From NCBI GenBank assembly GCA_025449615.1, contig JANWJA010000077.1, forward strand, positions 1 to 12,941: 12,941 nt of DNA, written 5' to 3'. Origin of the DNA: Methyloceanibacter sp. Lineage in GTDB: Bacteria; Pseudomonadota; Alphaproteobacteria; Rhizobiales; Methyloligellaceae. Made by a program: the position numbers and the translations under genes. The notes below the pieces were generated by a model. That model saw only the letters and a program-made list of their open reading frames with translations. It was not told the DNA's origin and searched no databases. Positions 6,876 to 12,941 of the stretch are shown here, piece after piece; positions within the stretch are counted from its first letter, which is position 1, and each line of letters starts with the position of its first letter.

Positions 6876-8204
6876 TTAAGAAGCGCCCATCCCGCTGGCT
6901 GCGGCAGCTGACGGTGCCGGTTGCGTAGCCACCCCTTCGAGAATCGCCGCAACCCCCATACCGCCGGCCGTACAGACCGAAATCAAACCCCTTCCACCGC
7001 GCTTACCTTGCAAAAGCTTGGCGAGCACTGGGATAATCCGCGCGCCGGTTGCGGCAAAAGGATGACCGATGGCGATGCTGGAGCCTTTGACATTGAGCTT
7101 GGAGCGGTCAATTTCGCCCAAGGCCTTGTCCCTCCCCAGCCTCGTCCGGCAAAACTCCTCGGATTCCCACGCCTTCAAACTCGCCAGCACCTGCGCGGCG
7201 AAAGCCTCATGAATCTCATAATAATCAAAGTCCTGCAGCGCAAGACCGGACTGTTTCAGCAGTTCGTTCACAGCAAAGACCGGCGCCATCAAGAGGCCCT
7301 CACCCGCCACATAATCCACGGCCGCAGTTCGACCGAACGTTAAGTAAGCTTGCACGGGAATATGACGCTTTTCGGCCCAATCTTCCGATGCGAGCAAGAC
7401 GGTCGAGGCACCGTCGGTCAGGGGCGTGGAGTTGGCGGCGGTGATGGTGCCCGATCGGTCGAAAACAGGCTTCAATTCAGCCATTTTTTCTAAGGAAATC
7501 TCCCCGCGGATGTTGTTGTCGCGGAACACGCCGGCACAAGGGACGACAAGGTCGTCCATGAAGCCTTCGTCATAGGCGGCAGCCGCCTTACTGTGGCTCT
7601 CATAGGCCAGCAGGTCCTGCGCCTCTCGGGTGATTCCCCATTCTTTGGCCATCAGCTCGCAATGTTCGCCCATGGAGAGTCCGGTGCGAGGCTCGCCGGT
7701 ATTCGGCGGAACGGGCGCGAGCTCGGCCGGCGACATTCCTTTAAATGCCGCAAGCTTGCCGCCGAAGCTCTTGGCGCGAGACATGGCGACAAGGCGTTTG
7801 GCGAAGGCACGCTGGAATACGATGGGCGCGTCGCTAGTCGTATCGGAGCCGAGCGAGATGCCGCATTCAATCTGGCCGGTGGCGATCTTGGCGCCGATTT
7901 GCAGCGCGGCTTGCAGGCTCGTGCCGCAGGCTTGCATCATGGTGATGCCGGGCGTGGTGGGTGCGAGCTCACTGCCGATGACGGCTTCGCGCGCAAGGTT
8001 CCAGTCCTTGGCATGGGTGACAACGGCGCCGCCGACCACTTCATCGATGTGAACGCCTTGCAGCGAGAAGCGATCGACGAGACCTCCGAGCGCCTGGATC
8101 AGCATGTCCAGATTAGAAAGCTCGGCGTAGGCCGTGTGCGAGCGGCAGAACGGAATCCTCGATCCACCGAGCACCGCAACACGCTTCAATTCCCGTCCCG
8201 CCAT
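6876..8204 (-). CDS. fadI: Acetyl-CoA acyltransferase / 3-ketoacyl-CoA thiolase (FadI-type)
   Basis: A 442-aa thiolase that cleaves 3-ketoacyl-CoA with CoA into acetyl-CoA and a chain two carbons shorter, the last step of beta-oxidation. Catalytic residues are all present: nucleophile C93 in MQACGTS, H332 in EIHEAFA, H381 in GHPFAATGAR and C411 in CTAGGMG. The GHPFAATGAR form and the length (E. coli FadI is 436 aa) favour the FadI branch over FadA. It also fits the FadJ-like partner encoded upstream, with which it would form the alpha2beta2 multienzyme complex. ATG 8204 has AAGGAAG as ribosome site 7 nt upstream and lies 18 bp after the fadJ stop. The last 18 residues are an Ala/Ser-rich extension. 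A biosynthetic acetoacetyl-CoA thiolase is possible but unlikely in this context. Confidence 0.92.
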   Translation of the reverse strand: MAGRELKRVAVLGGSRIPFCRSHTAYAELSNLDMLIQALGGLVDRFSLQGVHIDEVVGGAVVTHAKDWNLAREAVIGSELAPTTPGITMMQACGTSLQAALQIGAKIATGQIECGISLGSDTTSDAPIVFQRAFAKRLVAMSRAKSFGGKLAAFKGMSPAELAPVPPNTGEPRTGLSMGEHCELMAKEWGITREAQDLLAYESHSKAAAAYDEGFMDDLVVPCAGVFRDNNIRGEISLEKMAELKPVFDRSGTITAANSTPLTDGASTVLLASEDWAEKRHIPVQAYLTFGRTAAVDYVAGEGLLMAPVFAVNELLKQSGLALQDFDYYEIHEAFAAQVLASLKAWESEEFCRTRLGRDKALGEIDRSKLNVKGSSIAIGHPFAATGARIIPVLAKLLQGKRGGRGLISVCTAGGMGVAAILEGVATQPAPSAAAASGMGAS

Positions 8205-8222
8205 TTTGAATCTTCCTTCAGG

Positions 8223-10220
8223 TCACGCTGCTTGAGCCGCGCCGGAGGCGCTGGCTGCTTCACGGCGATAATGCAGCGGTCCCCCGCGGAACGGCGCGAA
8301 GCCGGTACCGAAAATGACGCCAGCATCGATATGGTCGGCATTGGCGACGATGTTGTCGGCAAGGGCGCGCTCGCATTCATCGAGCATCGGCTTGACGAGG
8401 TCACGACCAAGGGCGTCGAGTTCTGTCTGGTCGTAAGTAACTTCCTCGCGTTTCGGCTTACCCTTGTCCCAGACATAGAAGCCCTCGCCGGTCTTCTTGC
8501 CGAGTTTGCCAGCCTTGACCAGGCGCGACAGCGAATTGTCCTTGCCGGGCGCGATGCCGAGCGTCTCGCCGACATGATTGGCAATGTCGAGGCCGACCAG
8601 GTCCATCAGCTCGAGCGGGCCCATCGGCATGCCGAATTTGACCGCGGCCTGATCGATCTTGTCGCGCGCGATGCCTTGCTCGTAGCGGCGCACGGCATCC
8701 ATCATATAGGGCGCAAGCACGCGATTGACGAGGAAACCCGGGCAGCTCTTGACCACAAGCGGGAGCTTCTTGATCGCGGTAACGAAACTCGCGGCCTTCT
8801 TCACCTCGTCTTCTCTTGTCTGCTCGCCGCGGACCACTTCGACCAGGGGAAGCGCGGCCACGGGATTGAAGAAATGGATGCCGACCAGGCGCCCAGGATC
8901 GCGAAGCGATTGCGCGATGTCCTCAATCTTCAGCGAGGAGGTGTTGGTGGCGAGGACCGCGCCAGGCTTCAGCTTGGTCTCAAGATCGGCGAACAGTCTC
9001 TGCTTGATCTCGAGCTTCTCGGCGATCGCCTCGATCACCACGTCGGCATGCTTGATCTCACGACCTTGCGGGTCTGCGATCAGCCGCGCGACCGCAGAGT
9101 CGATCGTCGTCTGGCCGCGGAGCTGCTTCTTGAACAGACCCTTGGCGCGAGACAGTGCCTTTTTGATCTGCGCCTCGTCGAGATCCTGCAAGCTCGCCTG
9201 CATGCCGCAAACCACGCACCAGGCGGCGATGTCGCCGCCCATGGTGCCGGCGCCGATGACGTGAACTTTGCGCGGTTTGAAGCCGTTCTTCGGCGCCTCG
9301 TCCTTCAGCATCTCGGACAGCATAAAGACGCGGCGGAGATTGCGCGCGGTGTCACCCGCCATCAGCGGCGCGAACATCTCGGTCTCGGCCTTCTTCATCC
9401 GCGCCGGATTGTCGCCATATCGCTCGAACAGATCGATCAGCCGGAACGGCGCGGGGTAATGGTCCTCTCGAACCTTGGCGGCAGTTTTCGTGCGCATCTG
9501 CTTGGCGAGTAGGCCGCGAATGGGCTGCTTCAACATGAGCTTCTTCCACCAAGGCGCGCCTTTCGAGCGGCGCTTCTGCAAGACGGCCTTGCGCGCAGCC
9601 CAGCGAAGCTGATGGTGGGTGGGGACCAGCTGATCGACGAGGCCGATGGCGCGGGCCGCCGTCGGGCGCAGCATCTTCGCCGTCAGCATTGCGGTCATGG
9701 CATCGACGGGACCGGCGACTTCGATCGAGCGCACCGTGCCGTTCAACCCCGGGAAGATGCCGAGCTTCACCTCAGGAAAGCCGAGCCTAGTGCCCTCCTC
9801 GCGATCGGCAATGCGCCAATCGCAGGCAAGCGCCAATTCGAGACCGCCGCCGAGGCAATAGCCATGGATCGCGGCGACGACGGGGAGTTGGAGCTTGTCA
9901 ATACGGTCGAGTAACTCCAACGTCTGATGAACAGCGTCCTTTACCGATGCCTCGGTCGTTGCCAAACTTTCGAACTCGCGGATATCGGCGCCGACGATGA
10001 AGCCGGAGGTTTTGCCGCTCATGATGACGAGGCCGGCAAGCTCGCCTCGACTTTGCGCCTCCTCCACCCATTTGACGATCTCGCCGAGTTCCTCGGTCGG
10101 ACGGCGTCCGAGCGAATTCATGCGGTCGCCTTCGCGATCGATCAGCGCCCAGGCGATACCCTCGAAATCGACCGAGAAACGCCAGTCCTTGAGATTCGGC
10201 AATGGAGTCGTGGTCGGCAT
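8223..10220 (-). CDS. fadJ: Bifunctional enoyl-CoA hydratase / 3-hydroxyacyl-CoA dehydrogenase (FadJ/FadB type)
   Basis: A 665-aa alpha subunit of the beta-oxidation complex: it hydrates trans-2-enoyl-CoA and then oxidises L-3-hydroxyacyl-CoA with NAD. The N-terminal crotonase domain (about 15-210) has both catalytic glutamates, E128 in GGGLELALA and E150 in FPEVKLG. The dehydrogenase domain begins with the NAD-binding VIGAGTMGGDIA (321-332). It has NTSSLKIEDIA (426-436), catalytic H449 in GIHFFNP and E461 in VEVVRG, and the C-terminal dehydrogenase repeat ends GTGFAPFRGGPLHY. After LHY only 15 residues remain, whereas E. coli FadB and FadJ have roughly 55 more, so the C-terminus is short. 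ATG 10220 overlaps the fadE stop as TAATG, and no separate ribosome site is visible, which suggests coupled translation. fadJ is preferred over fadB because the thiolase is FadI-like. Confidence 0.93.
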   Translation of the reverse strand: MPTTTPLPNLKDWRFSVDFEGIAWALIDREGDRMNSLGRRPTEELGEIVKWVEEAQSRGELAGLVIMSGKTSGFIVGADIREFESLATTEASVKDAVHQTLELLDRIDKLQLPVVAAIHGYCLGGGLELALACDWRIADREEGTRLGFPEVKLGIFPGLNGTVRSIEVAGPVDAMTAMLTAKMLRPTAARAIGLVDQLVPTHHQLRWAARKAVLQKRRSKGAPWWKKLMLKQPIRGLLAKQMRTKTAAKVREDHYPAPFRLIDLFERYGDNPARMKKAETEMFAPLMAGDTARNLRRVFMLSEMLKDEAPKNGFKPRKVHVIGAGTMGGDIAAWCVVCGMQASLQDLDEAQIKKALSRAKGLFKKQLRGQTTIDSAVARLIADPQGREIKHADVVIEAIAEKLEIKQRLFADLETKLKPGAVLATNTSSLKIEDIAQSLRDPGRLVGIHFFNPVAALPLVEVVRGEQTREDEVKKAASFVTAIKKLPLVVKSCPGFLVNRVLAPYMMDAVRRYEQGIARDKIDQAAVKFGMPMGPLELMDLVGLDIANHVGETLGIAPGKDNSLSRLVKAGKLGKKTGEGFYVWDKGKPKREEVTYDQTELDALGRDLVKPMLDECERALADNIVANADHIDAGVIFGTGFAPFRGGPLHYRREAASASGAAQAA

Positions 10221-10222
10221 TA
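10218..10222 (-). promoter_or_regulatory. TAATG stop/start overlap of fadE and fadJ
   Basis: On the - strand the TAA of fadE and the ATG of fadJ share one base. With no Shine-Dalgarno just upstream, termination-reinitiation is the likely route to fadJ translation and would tie the two enzymes' levels together. Confidence 0.85.
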
Positions 10223-12730
10223 TTCAGCGGCCATGGTTTCAGAGGAGGGAAGAGGCGAGGACTTGGTCTCGGGTTTTTGACCGCGCGCGAGCTCGGCGGC
10301 ATCGAAATCGTCCACCGCGATGACGCGGGCGACAAGGTCACGAAGCTCGGCCAGCGAGCGCGCTTCCTCGGGCGTCAGGATGCCTTTCTGCTCGGCATCG
10401 GCGATCCAATCGTTGCTGTAGAAGCGCTTGACCTCGCCCTTGCGGATGGCGCGCTCAAGTTTCTTGTCGGCCTCGTCATTGGCCACGACCTCGATCAGCG
10501 TGTGCTCGAGCAGGCCGAGTCGATCGGATGGATCATTGGTAATGAAAATCTCGCGCGTGAGCCGGTCGCGGAACTCTCCCGGCTGAAGCGCTTCTCGCAC
10601 GATCTCTTTTCCCGCTTTGTCGCTGGCATGATGCCGCATGATGGGAAGCGGGAAGACGAGGAAGCGCATGAGCCACGACGCCCAGACTACTGGAAAATTC
10701 TCGATGACACCGGCTAGCGCCTGATCGAAACGATAGAGGCAATTCTGCGCGCAATAATTCACGAGCTTGAGATCGGCCTTCGGCGCGCCGTCATCCTCGT
10801 AGCGCTTCAGGATCGTGGACAACAGATAGAGTTCGGCGAGCGCGTCGGCCATACGCCCGGTGATCTTCTGCTTGGTCTTCAGCGCGCCGCCGAGCAACGC
10901 CACGGTGAGATCGGCGACGAGCGCGAAGGATCGCGAAGCGCGCGCGAGCTGCCGCCACCAATAGCGCGTGGCGCCGGCATTGCCGGGAGCGGATGCAAAG
11001 GCGCCGAATGTAATGTTGTGGAACAGCGCCCCGAAGGCGTTGGAGACGGTGAACGCGATATGGCTATCGAAGGCTCGCTCAAAATTGGCGATGCCGCGAT
11101 CGCTATCCTGATCCTGCAGCGCCTCGATCTCGGCGATGAGGTAAGGGTGCGAGCGGAGCGCGCCTTGCGCAAAGGTGATCAGTGTGCGCGTCAAGATATT
11201 GGCGCCTTCGACCGTGATGCCGACCGGCACCATCTGATAGGCGCCTTGCAGATAATTGGACGGGCCGTCGCAAATGCCCCTGCCGCCATGAATATCGAGC
11301 GCGTCGTTGACGCTCTGGCGCATACGATCGGTCGAAACATATTTGAGCAGCGCCGAGATCACGGCAGGCTTCTCGCCGGCTGAGACCATCGAAGCGGTGA
11401 CGGCGCGCGCGGCCTCAAGCCCATAAGCATTCTCGCAGAGCCGTGCGAGCGGCTCCTCAATCCCTTCCATGAAGCCGATCGGCAGATTGAACTGCTTGCG
11501 GATGCGGGAATAGGCCGTGCTAGTGCGGAGCATCGACTTGGCGGCGGCGGCGCTGGTGGCGGGGAGCGAGATCGAGCGGCCGGCAGCGAGGCATTGCATC
11601 AACATGCGCCAGCCCTGGCCGACGCGATCTGCGCCGCCGATGATGAAATCGAGCGGGATGAAAACGTCTTTGCCCGAGGTCGGACCATTGGGAAATGCAG
11701 CGCCAAGGGGCAAATGCCGGCGCCCAATCTCGACGCCGGGAAAATTGGTGGGAATGAGTGCGAGGGTGATGCCGAGATCTTCGCCGCGTCCCAGGAGATT
11801 GTCGGGATCGAACAGTCTGAAGGCCAACCCGAGCAGCGTCGCCTTCGGCGCCAGAGTAATATAGCGCTTGTTCCAGGTAAGCTTCAGCCCGAGCGTGTCG
11901 CGTCCCTCATAGATGCCGCGAGACACAACACCGACGTCGCGCATCGCGGCAGCGTCAGACCCGGAGAACGGACCGGTGAGCGCGAAGCAGGGAATCTCCT
12001 CACCATGCGCGAGCCGAGGCAAATAGTAATCCTTCTGGGCATCGGTGCCGTATTTCTCGATCAGCTCGCCGGGGCCGAGCGAATTCGGCACCATGACGAG
12101 GATGACGCCGTCGGGGCTACGCGAAGAAATCTTGCCGAGGATCAGCGACTGCGCCTGCGCCGAGAAGCCCAAGCCCCCATGCTTCTTGGAGATCAGCATG
12201 CCGAGAAAACCGTGGTCGCAGACGAAGCGCCAAATGTCGTCGGGAATGTCGTGCAGCTCGTGCCGGATCTTCCAGTCATTGAGCTTGCGGCAAAGCTCTT
12301 CGGTCGGGCCATCGAGGAAGGCGCGCTCTTCGGTCGAGAGCGTGATCGGCGCGACAGAGCGGAGTTTCGACCAATTGGGCGTGCCGGAGAAGAGCTCCGC
12401 ATCCCAACCCACAGTGCCGGCTTCAAGCGCCTCGCGTTCGGTGTCGGAGATAGTCGGCATCGCGCCTCTCAGCGCGCGATAGGCGGGCAGCACGACATAT
12501 TTCCGTTTGATCTCGGGGAAGGTGAGCGCGAACAGGCCGCCGGCGATCAGCCAGCCCAGCAACGCCCAGAGCTTGAAGGAAGGCCAATGCAACTCGCCTG
12601 CGCCAAGGCCAAGCTGCAGGCAAATGGTGAGGAGCGCGATCGCGGCCGCCCAATAGAGCAAGGGGGCCCGCCGCATAGCGAGCACGAAGATGATCGCGGC
12701 GGCAACGAACGCAAAGATGAACTCAGCCAT
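10220..12730 (-). CDS. fadE: Membrane-associated acyl-CoA dehydrogenase (FadE-type, DUF1974 C-terminus)
   Basis: An 836-aa FAD enzyme that makes trans-2-enoyl-CoA from acyl-CoA, the first oxidative step. It is the long E. coli FadE type (814 aa), not the 380-aa soluble type. Three hydrophobic segments at about 2-18, 24-42 and 52-71 should anchor it in the inner membrane. The dehydrogenase core holds LTGPFSGSDA (251-260, flavin/substrate region), the helical part with RKQFNLPIGFMEGIEEPLAR, DIHGGRGICDGPSN (479-492) and the catalytic-base motif GITVEGANILTR with E508. From about 540 onward is the FadE-specific C-terminal domain (DUF1974). ATG 12730 has GGGAGA (12741-12736) 5 nt upstream. It is the first gene of fadE-fadJ-fadI. 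No electron-transfer flavoprotein genes are in the window, so electrons must be passed on by proteins encoded elsewhere. Confidence 0.94.
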   Translation of the reverse strand: MAEFIFAFVAAAIIFVLAMRRAPLLYWAAAIALLTICLQLGLGAGELHWPSFKLWALLGWLIAGGLFALTFPEIKRKYVVLPAYRALRGAMPTISDTEREALEAGTVGWDAELFSGTPNWSKLRSVAPITLSTEERAFLDGPTEELCRKLNDWKIRHELHDIPDDIWRFVCDHGFLGMLISKKHGGLGFSAQAQSLILGKISSRSPDGVILVMVPNSLGPGELIEKYGTDAQKDYYLPRLAHGEEIPCFALTGPFSGSDAAAMRDVGVVSRGIYEGRDTLGLKLTWNKRYITLAPKATLLGLAFRLFDPDNLLGRGEDLGITLALIPTNFPGVEIGRRHLPLGAAFPNGPTSGKDVFIPLDFIIGGADRVGQGWRMLMQCLAAGRSISLPATSAAAAKSMLRTSTAYSRIRKQFNLPIGFMEGIEEPLARLCENAYGLEAARAVTASMVSAGEKPAVISALLKYVSTDRMRQSVNDALDIHGGRGICDGPSNYLQGAYQMVPVGITVEGANILTRTLITFAQGALRSHPYLIAEIEALQDQDSDRGIANFERAFDSHIAFTVSNAFGALFHNITFGAFASAPGNAGATRYWWRQLARASRSFALVADLTVALLGGALKTKQKITGRMADALAELYLLSTILKRYEDDGAPKADLKLVNYCAQNCLYRFDQALAGVIENFPVVWASWLMRFLVFPLPIMRHHASDKAGKEIVREALQPGEFRDRLTREIFITNDPSDRLGLLEHTLIEVVANDEADKKLERAIRKGEVKRFYSNDWIADAEQKGILTPEEARSLAELRDLVARVIAVDDFDAAELARGQKPETKSSPLPSSETMAAE

Positions 12731-12735
12731 GGCGG

Positions 12736-12741
12736 TCTCCC
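12736..12741 (-). promoter_or_regulatory. Shine-Dalgarno of fadE
   Basis: GGGAGA on the - strand, 5 nt before ATG 12730. It supports this start and hence the inclusion of the three N-terminal hydrophobic segments. Confidence 0.75.
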
Positions 12742-12830
12742 GAAAAGCCCCCGCCCCTCTGTACGCCCATCCCTAACGCAGACTTGAGTCGAACTCTTGA
12801 CGCAGCAAGATGACCCAAGGCACGGCCCAC

Positions 12831-12859
12831 TCTATGGTCCGGCCGGGCAAGCGAAACAA
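12831..12859 (-). promoter_or_regulatory. Weak candidate promoter of the fadE operon
   Basis: On the - strand TTGTTT (12859-12854) and CATAGA (12836-12831) are 17 bp apart, each matching only 3 of 6 consensus bases. It is the best pair I found in the 211 bp upstream of fadE. A regulated or non-sigma-70 promoter is equally possible. Confidence 0.22.
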
Positions 12860-12886
12860 GGACTTTCATGACGGGACCGCACTCGC

Positions 12887-12922
12887 GAATCACTTGAGCG
12901 TCATCTTGGCGGCAAGTGATTC
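12887..12922. repeat. Perfect 10-bp inverted repeat upstream of fadE
   Basis: GAATCACTTG (12887-12896) and CAAGTGATTC (12913-12922) are exact reverse complements separated by 16 bp, with arm centres 26 bp apart. It lies about 157 bp upstream of the fadE start and outside any recognised gene. It could be an operator for a dimeric regulator, a two-site operator, or an RNA hairpin belonging to a gene beyond the window edge. Confidence 0.6.
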
Positions 12923-12941
12923 AGAGGGGATTAACGAGCGA

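Noticed and set aside
5951..6928. 325-aa open frame on the + strand opposite the DUF2147 gene
   Set aside because: It mirrors the low-complexity tail as Arg/Leu repeats, typical of an antisense shadow. The - strand gene has a signal peptide and a strong ribosome site.
7593..9512. 639-aa open frame on the + strand opposite fadI and fadJ
   Set aside because: It lies antisense to two well-supported genes. Its translation is Arg/Asp/His-rich without recognisable motifs. High-G+C coding DNA often leaves such long open antisense frames.
11594..12787. 397-aa open frame on the + strand opposite fadE
   Set aside because: Antisense shadow of fadE with charged, motif-free translation and no ribosome site or family resemblance.
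1..12941. Mobile element, CRISPR array, tRNA or defence system
   Set aside because: No direct repeat arrays, terminal inverted repeats, transposase or integrase motifs, tRNA-like cloverleaf or defence domains were seen. The gene content is ordinary chromosomal metabolism.

Overview
The window looks like a piece of alphaproteobacterial chromosome, most likely Hyphomicrobiales (Rhizobiales). This rests on high G+C, the map-radC order, the style of the protein sequences and the FadE/FadJ/FadI-type genes. No ribosomal marker is present, so the genus is open. No tRNA, rRNA, CRISPR array, transposase, integrase or phage gene is visible. Most of the sequence is fatty-acid metabolism.

Left edge (2-1170, + strand): the 3' two thirds of methionine aminopeptidase (map), then radC. 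radC is split by two frameshifts near 716 and 794, and two normally conserved residues are also changed. It is either a decaying gene or contains two undercalled G runs.

Left-centre (1185-3422, - strand): a three-gene unit transcribed leftward: a divergent acyl carrier protein, a stand-alone beta-ketoacyl-ACP synthase, and a membrane-anchored DsbA-like thioredoxin-fold protein. The last two are only 9 bp apart. The ACP carries IESLD at the phosphopantetheine site instead of the usual DSL. The ACP/synthase pairing recalls specialised systems such as NodF/NodE rather than housekeeping AcpP/FabF. The product is unknown.

Centre (3423-5547): a 379-bp divergent intergenic region with a good sigma-70-like promoter facing right, then a fadD-type long-chain acyl-CoA ligase.

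Right (5660-12730, - strand): an exported DUF2147 protein with a long Pro/Ala/Lys-rich tail, preceded in transcription order by the operon fadE-fadJ-fadI. fadE and fadJ share a TAATG stop/start and fadI follows 18 bp later. With fadD these genes encode activation and one full turn of beta-oxidation: acyl-CoA dehydrogenase, enoyl-CoA hydratase plus 3-hydroxyacyl-CoA dehydrogenase, and thiolase. A perfect 10-bp inverted repeat (12887-12922) lies upstream of fadE and could be a regulator site.

No clearly new system is visible. The items most worth a second look are the ACP/synthase/thioredoxin cassette, the inverted repeat upstream of fadE, the broken radC, the shortened FadJ C-terminus and the tailed DUF2147 protein.
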